DNA from: an uncultured Bryobacteraceae bacterium
GTDB taxonomy: Bacteria; Acidobacteriota; Terriglobia; Bryobacterales; Bryobacteraceae
Assembly (NCBI GenBank): GCA_937921835.1
Contig: CAKZVG010000372.1
Location: 1 to 6,499, forward strand
Direction: 5' to 3'
DNA: 6,499 bases
Below the pieces are notes generated by a model that was given only the letters and a program-made list of their open reading frames with translations, was not told the origin of the DNA and did no database searches. The position numbers and the translations under genes are program-made. Positions 1-5,351 of this stretch are shown one piece after another (position 1 is the stretch's first letter; each line of letters begins with the position of its first letter).

Positions 1-1142
1 GGCCGCGCCGTCACCGGCAGACCCTCCAGGTGCCGTTGAATGTCCTCCGACAGCTTGCCGGCCGAGCCGTAGCGTTTGGCGGGCTCGTATTCGAGCGCCG
101 CCAGCGTGATGGCGTCCAGGTCTCCCCGCAGAGCGCGGGCCAGGCGTCCCGGCGTGCCGCCGCGCGCCGCCGCCACGGCTTCCGGAGCCGGAGCTCCCGG
201 GGTTCCGGTGCGGAAGACGGCCTTGCTCGGTCTCTCCGGCGGCTCGGCGCCGGGACGCCCGCGGCCGCGGGGAAACGGGCGGTGCCCGGTAAGGAGCTCG
301 TACAGCACGACTCCCAAGGCATAGACGTCGGACGCCGTCGTGACCGGGTCCCCGCGCGCCTGTTCCGGGCTGGCGTAGTCGGGCGTCAGGACCCGCATTC
401 CGGTGGCCGTCTTTTCGGCCGGAGTGCCTCCGGACTCCGGATGGAGCAGCTTGGCGATCCCGAAATCCAGCAGCTTGATGACGCCGTCGGACTTCACCAG
501 GATGTTGCTCGGCTTCAGATCCCGGTGCACCACCAGGTTCTGATGCGCGTGGTGCACCGCCGAGCAGACGGTGCGGAACAGGCGCAGGCGCTCGGCGACG
601 GGGAGCTTGCGCGAATCGCAGTACTCGTCGATGGGCATGCCGCCCACATACTCCATCACCAGGTACGGGCGGCCGTCCGGAGCGGTGCCGCCGTCCAGAA
701 GCTGCGCGATGTTGGGGTGCTCGAGGCTGGCCAGGATCTGGCGCTCACGCAGGAAGCGGGTCACGATGGGGCCGGATTCGGCGCCGGGATTGACCAGCTT
801 GATCGCCACCAGCTTGCGGTACTGGTCGTCGGCGCGGGCGGCCAGGTAGACGCAGCCCATGCCGCCGCGGCCGATCTCGTTGAGGATCTCGTAAGGACCG
901 ATGCGGCGCCCGGTAAGGTCCTCGGCCGGCGGCGCGTCGAGCAGACGCGCCACCGAGACCGCCGCCGGCGTGTCAATGAAACCGCCGGCCCGTTCGTCGG
1001 AGGCCAGCAGGCGCTCCACGGCGCGCCGCAGTTCGAGGTCGCCGCCGCAGGCGCCGTCGAGGAAGCTGGCGCGCGCCGGGCCGGGACGGTCCAGGGCCGC
1101 CTGAAAGATCCGCTTGACTTGCTGGTAGCGTTCCGGGCTCAC
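1..1142 (-). CDS. Hanks-type serine/threonine protein kinase (partial, C-terminus off the left edge)
   Basis: The 380 codons in the window encode an ATP-dependent Ser/Thr kinase. Residues 1-75 form the small helical N-terminal region common ahead of acidobacterial kinases ('PERYQQVKRIF', 'FLDGACGGDLELRR'). The kinase domain starts near 'IGPYEIL' (81-87). It has the glycine-rich loop GRGGMGCV (91-98), catalytic lysine in VAIK (K115), catalytic loop HRDLKPSN (206-213, D208), DFG (226-228), SPEQ in place of APE (258-261) and the late-lobe 'GDLDAITLAALEYEPAKRYGSA' region near 339-360. All key catalytic residues are present, so it should be active. I chose the GTG at 1142 because family similarity begins there; an in-frame TTG at 1172 is the alternative, and neither has a strong Shine-Dalgarno. 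No stop lies in the window. Relatives continue with a transmembrane segment and often TPR or other sensor repeats, so the missing part would tell what it senses. It is divergent from the receiver-like gene at 1479. Confidence 0.95.
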   Translation of the reverse strand, partial: MSPERYQQVKRIFQAALDRPGPARASFLDGACGGDLELRRAVERLLASDERAGGFIDTPAAVSVARLLDAPPAEDLTGRRIGPYEILNEIGRGGMGCVYLAARADDQYRKLVAIKLVNPGAESGPIVTRFLRERQILASLEHPNIAQLLDGGTAPDGRPYLVMEYVGGMPIDEYCDSRKLPVAERLRLFRTVCSAVHHAHQNLVVHRDLKPSNILVKSDGVIKLLDFGIAKLLHPESGGTPAEKTATGMRVLTPDYASPEQARGDPVTTASDVYALGVVLYELLTGHRPFPRGRGRPGAEPPERPSKAVFRTGTPGAPAPEAVAAARGGTPGRLARALRGDLDAITLAALEYEPAKRYGSAGKLSEDIQRHLEGLPVTAR

Positions 1143-1180
1143 GAAAGGCTCGCAGCACTGATTATCGAACAAGTCGGCCG

Positions 1181-1233
1181 CCCCGGGCCGGGGTCGCTTC
1201 TTTAAAGCGACAGCCAAGCGGCGCGGCCCGGGG
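1181..1233 (-). repeat. Nested inverted repeat in the kinase leader
   Basis: An outer pair of perfect 10-base arms (1181-1190 and 1224-1233) encloses an inner perfect 7-base stem (1193-1199 with 1205-1211) with a 5-base loop. The structure lies about 38 bases upstream of the chosen kinase start, on the transcribed side if the promoter is further right. There is no T-run after it in either direction, so it does not look like an intrinsic terminator. It could be a leader-RNA structure or a protein-binding site. The base pairing is seen directly and the function is unknown. Confidence 0.55.
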
Positions 1234-1360
1234 ATTACGGGTCACGCGTCTATCCCGTGTTGCGCGCGAACGGTTGAGCCTGGTGTTCCAGCCTGCCGTC
1301 GAAAGCGGCCGGCCGACGCCGCCCAAGAACGAAAGAACCGGCAATCCTCGGCCGGGGCGG

Positions 1361-1390
1361 TTGCGGCGCCCCGCGCCGGATGGCTATGAT
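1361..1390 (+). promoter_or_regulatory. Sigma-70-like promoter of the receiver-like gene
   Basis: TTGCGG (1361-1366) and TATGAT (1385-1390) are separated by 18 bases. The -10 differs from TATAAT by one base. Transcription would begin near 1397 and give a leader of about 80 bases. The -35 sits inside an inverted repeat with 7-base arms (1353-1359 and 1367-1373), which could be an operator. Confidence 0.55.
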
Positions 1391-1478
1391 TGTAGTTTCC
1401 CTTCCGATATTACCGGAATCTAGCTTGCTCCAAGCCCGGTCCAACGGAATTCAAAGGTGGTAGCGAATCCGGATTGCT

Positions 1479-1859
1479 ATGCAGAAGCCTGCCAGGAAAA
1501 AGGTATTGGCGGTGGTGGAGGACCTCCTCTTCACCGTAAAGATCCACGAGACGGCCAAACGCGCCGGTGTCGAGGTGGAATTCCTCAAGTCCGAGAAGGA
1601 CGTGCTGGAGAAGGCCAAGGAGCGGCCTCTGCTGATTATTCTCGACTTGAACAACAACGGCGTGCACCCGTTGAAACTGATCGCGAAGCTAAAGGCCAAC
1701 TCCGAGTTCAAGGGCATCAGTCTGATCGGCTATTTGTCGCATCTCCAGGCCGAACTGAAGCAAAAGGCGCTCGAGGCCGGCTGCGACATCGTCCTGGCCC
1801 GGTCGGCGTTTTCGCAGAATCTGCCGCAGATCCTCAAGCGCCACGCGGGAACGTTTTAG
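1479..1859 (+). CDS. Stand-alone receiver-like (CheY-fold) protein, degenerate
   Basis: This 126-residue protein has the size and pattern of a lone response-regulator receiver domain with no output domain. The first strand ends in an acidic pair (E14, D15), and the third strand reads 'LLIILDLNNNG' with D56 at the phospho-acceptor position. The fourth strand 'SLIGYLSH' has no clear Thr/Ser switch where expected (L86; S87 is next to it). The 'AGCDIVLARS' segment has R108 where canonical receivers carry the conserved lysine. Phosphorylation is therefore possible but the usual switch is altered, and it may be a pseudo-receiver working by protein contact. The ATG at 1479 fits the start of the fold. 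The nearest Shine-Dalgarno-like run (AAAGGTGG, 1453-1460) is rather far away, at 18 bases. It is transcribed away from the Ser/Thr kinase, which could be a partner, but no histidine kinase is in view. Similar small proteins are, to my knowledge, common in Acidobacteriota. Confidence 0.8.
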   Translation: MQKPARKKVLAVVEDLLFTVKIHETAKRAGVEVEFLKSEKDVLEKAKERPLLIILDLNNNGVHPLKLIAKLKANSEFKGISLIGYLSHLQAELKQKALEAGCDIVLARSAFSQNLPQILKRHAGTF

Positions 1860-2073
1860 CGGCCTGGCGTGGGCGCTCCGATCCGTGAACCGCCTCATCT
1901 GGAGCATCCTCTGCGGCGTCTGGCGCGGCTGGCCCGGCGTTCTGGTCACGGTGAATCCAGACTCCGGCGCCGGCAGGCGTCTCGCCGGATCGAGGGTTGC
2001 TTGGCGGTGGCGATCCCGTCCACGTGGCGGCGGGCCCAAATAGGAGTGGCGGGACGGGTGCGTTCCTCCGCCG

Positions 2074-2099
2074 CCTGGCCGGAGAGAACGCCGGCCAGG
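2074..2099 (+). repeat. Strong hairpin, 9-base stem, 8-base loop
   Basis: CCTGGCCGG (2074-2082) and CCGGCCAGG (2091-2099) are exact reverse complements around the loop AGAGAACG. No T-run follows. It ends 24 bases before the -35 of the Rrf2 promoter, so it could end upstream transcription with help, or bind a protein as DNA. Confidence 0.6.
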
Positions 2100-2123
2100 G
2101 CGCGGCTAACATCCACGGACAAC

Positions 2124-2153
2124 TTGCAATCCCGGCGAAACGGCCATTAAGAT
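2124..2153 (+). promoter_or_regulatory. Sigma-70-like promoter of the Rrf2 regulator and probably clpP
   Basis: TTGCAA (2124-2129) and TAAGAT (2148-2153) lie 18 bases apart. The start point would be near 2160, leaving a short leader with GAGGGG (2179-2184) six bases before the ATG at 2191. Rrf2 proteins often repress their own promoters, so an operator would be expected here. I see no clean palindrome over the promoter to name as one. Confidence 0.55.
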
Positions 2154-2190
2154 AGAGAAGTCGTAAGTCCAAGCCCATGAGGGGTAACGA

Positions 2191-2658
2191 ATGATCTATT
2201 CCCGCTCTGCGGAGTACGCAATCCGGGCTTTCGTGCATCTGGCCGACGTGCCTCCCGGCAAGTACGCCATGGTGAAGAACATCGCCGAGCAGTCCGATAT
2301 ACCGGCGCACTTCCTGGCCAAAATCCTTCAGACGCTGGCTCGCAAAGGTTTCCTGCGCTCCAGCAAGGGACCCACCGGCGGTTTCGCCCTGCGGCGCCCG
2401 GCGGAGGAAATCACCATGATCGAAATCGTCGATTCGGTGGACGGTCTTTCCGACTACCAGCGCTGCCCGGGCGGCATGACCGAGTGCAACGACGACCAGC
2501 CCTGCGGAATGCACGATAGATGGAAGGAACTCCGGCATCGTATCATGGAGTATTTGGAGCACACTTCCATCGCCGACCTGGCCGCCGCCCAGGCCGAGAA
2601 GCGCCGCCAGCTTGAAAAGCCGCGCAAGGCGCGGAAGTCTGCCGCCAAGAAGGCTTAA
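2191..2658 (+). CDS. Rrf2-family transcriptional regulator with IscR-like Fe-S motif
   Basis: This is a 155-residue winged-helix regulator. The N-terminus '[18 protein letters not shown]' is typical of the family. The helix-turn-helix covers roughly 25-52 and the wing is '[12 protein letters not shown]' (56-67). Three cysteines at C92, C99 and C105 followed by H108 match the Cys3-His cluster ligands of E. coli IscR (92, 98, 104, 107), with one extra residue in the first spacing. Residue 8 is Glu; an acidic residue at this position is a cluster ligand in NsrR/RsrR proteins, so cluster type cannot be fixed from sequence. It likely binds an iron-sulphur cluster and represses genes in response to iron, oxygen or nitric-oxide stress. 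The C-terminal 25 residues are Lys/Arg/Ala-rich ('[10 protein letters not shown]'), a basic tail beyond the usual domain that may add DNA affinity. No iscS, iscU or suf genes follow; the next gene is clpP, 37 bases on. The start is supported by GAGGGG at six-base spacing. Confidence 0.93.
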   Translation: MIYSRSAEYAIRAFVHLADVPPGKYAMVKNIAEQSDIPAHFLAKILQTLARKGFLRSSKGPTGGFALRRPAEEITMIEIVDSVDGLSDYQRCPGGMTECNDDQPCGMHDRWKELRHRIMEYLEHTSIADLAAAQAEKRRQLEKPRKARKSAAKKA

Positions 2659-2661
2659 TAC

Positions 2662-2685
2662 GCGGCCCCGCAAGAACGGGGCCGC
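2662..2685 (+). repeat. Perfect 9-base hairpin directly before the clpP ribosome binding site
   Basis: GCGGCCCCG (2662-2670) pairs exactly with CGGGGCCGC (2677-2685) around the loop CAAGAA. It begins three bases after the Rrf2-family stop codon and ends one base before GGAGGTG (2687-2693). There is no T-run, so it is not a classical terminator. In the RNA it would leave the Shine-Dalgarno free but stacked beside a very stable stem. Possible roles are partial attenuation between the two genes, a processing or stability barrier, or tuning of clpP translation. Confidence 0.65.
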
Positions 2686-2695
2686 CGGAGGTGAC

Positions 2696-3313
2696 ATGGC
2701 CCAATCCGTTCTTGTGCCGATGGTGGTCGAGCAGACCTCCCGGGGCGAGCGCGCTTACGACATCTATTCCCGCCTGCTCAAGGAAAACATCATCTTCCTG
2801 GGCACGCCGATCGACGACCAGGTCGCCAACCTGGTGATCGCCCAGATGCTGTTTCTGGCGGCCGAGGACCCCGAGCGTGACATCTCGCTCTACATCAACT
2901 CGCCCGGCGGCTCCATCACCGCCGGCTTGGCGATTCTCGACACCATGCGGCTGGTCGAGCCCGACATCGTCACTTACTGCGTCGGCCAGGCCGCCTCCAT
3001 GGGCGCCGTGCTGCTGGCCGCGGGCACCAAGGGGAAGCGCTACAGCCTGCCCCACTCGCGCATTCTGATTCACCAGCCCTCGATGAGCGGGCTGGCCGGC
3101 CAGGCGGCCGACATCGACATCTACGCCAAGGAAATCCTGCGCATGCGGGAGGCCCTGAACCAGATTCTGGCCGAGGCGACAGGCCAGCCGGTCGAACGCG
3201 TGGCGCGCGACGTCGACCGCGACTACATTATGGGTCCCGAGCAGGCGCTCGAATACGGGATGATCGACCGCATCATCAGCTCCCGCGAGCCGGCGCCGGC
3301 CGGCACACGCTAA
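2696..3313 (+). CDS. clpP: ATP-dependent Clp protease, proteolytic subunit
   Basis: This 205-residue serine peptidase (family S14) assembles as a double-heptamer barrel. It degrades proteins fed to it by a Clp ATPase such as ClpX or ClpA/C in the cytoplasm. The catalytic triad is complete: S101 in '[11 protein letters not shown]', H126 in 'ILIHQPS' and D176 in '[10 protein letters not shown]'. The oligomer/handle region '[17 protein letters not shown]' and the oxyanion segment '[11 protein letters not shown]' (68-77) are intact. The ATG at 2696 is set by GGAGGTG (2687-2693); an in-frame ATG at 2612 would add an improbable Arg-rich leader lying inside the preceding gene. It sits behind the Rrf2-family gene and is probably co-transcribed with it. 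The usual neighbours tig and clpX are absent here, so this may be one of several clpP copies, or clpX may lie elsewhere. The next gene is convergent. Confidence 0.97.
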   Translation: MAQSVLVPMVVEQTSRGERAYDIYSRLLKENIIFLGTPIDDQVANLVIAQMLFLAAEDPERDISLYINSPGGSITAGLAILDTMRLVEPDIVTYCVGQAASMGAVLLAAGTKGKRYSLPHSRILIHQPSMSGLAGQAADIDIYAKEILRMREALNQILAEATGQPVERVARDVDRDYIMGPEQALEYGMIDRIISSREPAPAGTR

Positions 3314-3327
3314 CGCAGGTTCCTGCG
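3314..3327. repeat. Short hairpin immediately after the clpP stop
   Basis: CGCAGG (3314-3319) and CCTGCG (3322-3327) can pair, with a loop of two bases (or 5-base arms and a 4-base loop). A second stem, 7-base arms with a 3-base loop (3344-3360), lies just beyond, inside the end of the convergent glycosyltransferase gene. Neither is followed by a T-run on either strand. They may help stop the two converging transcripts, but they are not classical intrinsic terminators. Confidence 0.4.
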
Positions 3328-3338
3328 CTGGGGCCGCT

Positions 3339-4961
3339 TCACGGCGTCCGCGCCGGACGCAGGCGGTAGATCAGAATGACCGCCCGGCCGTTGGAATCGG
3401 TCACGGTGCGGGCCTCGGACTCCTCGAGTCCCGCCTCGGCCGAGAGTTTGCGGACCCTGCCGTGCGCCCCGGGGAACATCTCCCAAGGCTCGAGAAACGA
3501 CACGAACAGGGCCTCGGGATCCTGCGCCATCTTGGCCAGGAGCAGCCGCTCGCGCTCGCCCGGCGTTTCGTTTGCCGCCACCTCCAGGCCGTTGCCAAGC
3601 GGCAGCCGCCCGCGATGGAGCATGCGCAGATTGTCGATAAGGCCCCAGTCCATGGCGTAGACTGTCTTGGCCGGCGTGCGGCCCAGTTCCTCGGAGAGAT
3701 GCTGGATGGCGTCGGTCCAGCTTCCCATGGCGCCGTTGCGCACGAGTTGTGAGTAGTTCTGGTTGGTCGTCAGCAGGTTGGATGCCGCCAGCAGCGCCAG
3801 CAGGCAGGCCAGCGCCGGGACGCCGGCCCGGCCCAGCTTGGGCGAGGCTGCGGCGAATACGGCCGAAGCCAGCAGGTGCGGGATCGGCCACAGCAGCACC
3901 ACATGATGCGCGCCGCCACCGGCGCGGTGCGTGAGCGCCATCTGGAGCCAAGCCACGGCCAGGAACACCAGCGCGAAGACCGCCGCCCGGCGCGCCGGTG
4001 TTCTCCAGACAACCGGGAGCAGCAGCAGGGCCGCCAGCAGCGCATACTCCATCAGGTTGGAGCGCGGCTCGCCGGCCATTTCGCTCAACCGGACCGAAGC
4101 CCGCTCCAGCGCGCCGCGCGGTTCACGCGGATTCTCGAACCAGTTCTCGCCCACCACGTAGCCCATCAGCGCCGAGCCATCGATCACCCGCCGCGCCACC
4201 ACGGCCTTGATGGAGAAGTGCTCGGCCGACAGCACGGCGTTCGAGCGCAGCGTCTCGCCGCGGTGCCGAAGGTTGTAGTAAAGCACCGGCCATGCTCCCA
4301 GCAGAAACGCCAATGCGGCCAGCGCAGCATTGCGCTTGGTCAGCGCCCGCCGGACCGCTTGCGGAAAGGCCGCCAGCGCTCCCAGCGCGGCGCCCGAGAG
4401 AAGCCAGAGGAAGAGCGCCTTGTCCCACAACGCCAAGCCCCACAGAAAACACGCCCAGCCCAGCGCACGCCGTGAACCGGTTTGATGGAAGCGCGCGAAC
4501 AGCAGCAGTCCGGCCACCAACAGCAAGTGCTGGAGCGCAACCGGCCCCCAGTCATAGACCGTGGTGAGCAAAAACGAGGTGTCGCTGGCCAGCAGCACCG
4601 CTCCGGCCGCCGCCGCCCGCATGCCCAGGGAGCGGGCCAGCAGCAGCCAGAAAAGCCATACCGTTGCCGCGCCGAGCAGCAGGACCGGCACGCGGAGCGA
4701 ACAAACCGACGGTGGGAACAGCGCGAAGATGGGGGCGTATAGCCAGGTCTTGAGGGCCCCGAGGTAGCTGAGCACCATGACCGGTAGGCTGCGCCCGAAC
4801 ATCCGGATGCGGGCCGCGTAAGCGCCTTCCTCGTACAATGGGGCCGAGAACAGAGCCTCGTCATTCTGCACGCCGGCCATGGGGATGAATGGCCAGCCGA
4901 GAGCCAGAAAGGCCAGGCAGGCGCAGACGGCCGCGAGAACGCCAAGTGGGAAAGGTCTCAA
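3339..4961 (-). CDS. Glycosyltransferase-39 (PMT/ArnT-like) family integral membrane protein
   Basis: This is a 540-residue membrane protein with about ten or eleven predicted spans, mainly at 5-29, 60-80, 90-130, 140-190, 212-228, 303-342, 353-372 and 380-396. A soluble C-terminal part follows from about 400. The first extracytoplasmic loop carries 'QNDEALF' (D34, E35), the acidic site expected of GT-C enzymes of the PMT/ArnT type, which move sugars from polyprenyl-phosphate donors onto lipid or protein acceptors. 'LALWDKALF' (176-184) sits where relatives often have a conserved Lys motif. The acceptor cannot be told. The start is uncertain: the codon used is TTG at 4961, there is no clear Shine-Dalgarno, and the frame is open back to the rpmE stop 36 bases upstream. 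The TTG keeps the first membrane span whole. It follows rpmE on the same strand with no visible promoter between, so it is probably co-transcribed. It ends 25 bases from the convergent clpP stop. Confidence 0.8.
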   Translation of the reverse strand: MRPFPLGVLAAVCACLAFLALGWPFIPMAGVQNDEALFSAPLYEEGAYAARIRMFGRSLPVMVLSYLGALKTWLYAPIFALFPPSVCSLRVPVLLLGAATVWLFWLLLARSLGMRAAAAGAVLLASDTSFLLTTVYDWGPVALQHLLLVAGLLLFARFHQTGSRRALGWACFLWGLALWDKALFLWLLSGAALGALAAFPQAVRRALTKRNAALAALAFLLGAWPVLYYNLRHRGETLRSNAVLSAEHFSIKAVVARRVIDGSALMGYVVGENWFENPREPRGALERASVRLSEMAGEPRSNLMEYALLAALLLLPVVWRTPARRAAVFALVFLAVAWLQMALTHRAGGGAHHVVLLWPIPHLLASAVFAAASPKLGRAGVPALACLLALLAASNLLTTNQNYSQLVRNGAMGSWTDAIQHLSEELGRTPAKTVYAMDWGLIDNLRMLHRGRLPLGNGLEVAANETPGERERLLLAKMAQDPEALFVSFLEPWEMFPGAHGRVRKLSAEAGLEESEARTVTDSNGRAVILIYRLRPARTP

Positions 4962-4997
4962 ATAGCGACTATAGCGCGGAGCAGGCCGGCGCCGGAG

Positions 4998-5252
4998 CTA
5001 TTGCGTGAGCCGCTGTTGCTTCTGCTGCGCCTTCTGTTCCTGCAACTCGCGCGCGCGCTGGTACTTCTTCTGAAATTTGTCGACCCGGCCTTCGGTATCG
5101 ATCAGCTTCTGTCGGCCGGTGAAGAACGGGTGGCAACTCGAGCAGATTTCCAGGCGGATGTCGCCCTTGTGCGTGGAGCGGGTCTGGAAAGTGGTGCCGC
5201 AAGCGCAGGTGACCTTGACTTCGTTATAGGCGGGGTGAATGCCGGCTTTCAT
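4998..5252 (-). CDS. rpmE: 50S ribosomal protein L31, zinc-binding form
   Basis: This is an 84-residue large-subunit ribosomal protein. It starts '[19 protein letters not shown]' and has four zinc-ribbon cysteines (C16, C18, C37, C40, as CxC and CxxC), so it is the zinc-holding type A (C+) L31. The core '[27 protein letters not shown]' is standard. The tail from about 66 to 84 is rich in Gln, Lys, Arg and Glu and likely helical. It makes the protein longer than the roughly 70 residues of E. coli L31. The ATG at 5252 matches the family start and has GAGGAA (5268 to 5263) ten bases upstream. The frame is open further upstream to 5336, but that extension is not L31-like. It lies downstream of dnaJ with a 99-base gap that contains its own promoter candidate. 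Confidence 0.96.
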   Translation of the reverse strand: MKAGIHPAYNEVKVTCACGTTFQTRSTHKGDIRLEICSSCHPFFTGRQKLIDTEGRVDKFQKKYQRARELQEQKAQQKQQRLTQ

Positions 5253-5290
5253 CGGGACGGACTTCCTCGATTTCCTTGGGTTGAAATCTA

Positions 5291-5299
5291 ATGATAGCA
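5291..5299 (-). promoter_or_regulatory. Extended -10 promoter candidate for rpmE
   Basis: On the minus strand the bases read TGCTATCAT: a TATCAT -10 (5296 to 5291) with the TGn extension (5299 to 5297). No good -35 is seen at the usual distance, as is common for extended -10 promoters. The start would fall near 5284, about 30 bases before the rpmE start codon. It lies in the dnaJ-rpmE gap, so rpmE need not rely on dnaJ transcription. Confidence 0.45.
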
Positions 5300-5351
5300 C
5301 GCCGCCGGATGTTTCGGCCCGTGCCCGGAACCGCATCTGGCGCGCCTTGCC

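Larger units (their letters stand above)
1143..1478. other. Divergent intergenic region between kinase and receiver-like gene
   Basis: No credible coding region is seen in these 336 bases. The left part would be the leader of the kinase message and holds a nested inverted repeat (1181-1233). The right part holds a sigma-70-like promoter for the plus-strand gene (1361-1390). For the kinase I see only a weak minus-strand -10 candidate (GATAGA, 1254 to 1249) without a convincing -35. Both genes must fire outward from here, so shared regulation is possible. Confidence 0.7.
1860..2190. other. Non-coding stretch ahead of the Rrf2 regulator
   Basis: In these 331 bases the only open frames are GC-rich shadows with no family resemblance. 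It contains a perfect 9-base hairpin (2074-2099), a looser 7-base inverted pair (2015-2021 with 2052-2058) and, at the right end, the promoter and Shine-Dalgarno of the Rrf2-family gene. No T-tract follows any stem, so no standard terminator for the receiver-like gene is visible. A small RNA or factor-dependent termination zone cannot be excluded. Confidence 0.6.

Noticed and set aside
30..1205. Long plus-strand open frame (391 codons) opposite the kinase
   Set aside because: It is antisense to an intact kinase with all catalytic motifs. Its translation is Arg/Gly/Ala-rich without family resemblance, as expected of an open shadow frame in GC-rich DNA.
1457..1888. GTG-initiated open frame of 143 codons overlapping the receiver-like gene
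   Set aside because: It is in a different frame and has low-complexity composition, while the frame at 1479 encodes a recognisable receiver fold.
2158..2171. Direct repeat AAGTC..AAGTC between the Rrf2-family -10 and its start codon
   Set aside because: It is only five bases long with no dyad symmetry, which is too weak to call a regulator operator.
2612..2695. Upstream ATG start for clpP, adding 28 residues
   Set aside because: It lies inside the Rrf2 gene, gives an Arg-rich leader unlike ClpP, and lacks a Shine-Dalgarno; the ATG at 2696 has GGAGGTG.
1834..2697. Minus-strand open frame (287 codons) across the gap and the Rrf2 gene
   Set aside because: It mostly overlaps the well-supported Rrf2-family gene antisense, and the translated segment over the gap has no recognisable domain.
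3310..3951. Minus-strand open frame of 213 codons inside the glycosyltransferase
   Set aside because: It is a shadow on the same strand in another frame; the 540-residue membrane protein explains the region with clear hydrophobic periodicity.
5339..5346. GGCGCGCC palindrome between dnaJ and rpmE
   Set aside because: It is an 8-base self-complementary GC word with no loop or T-run, expected by chance at this composition.
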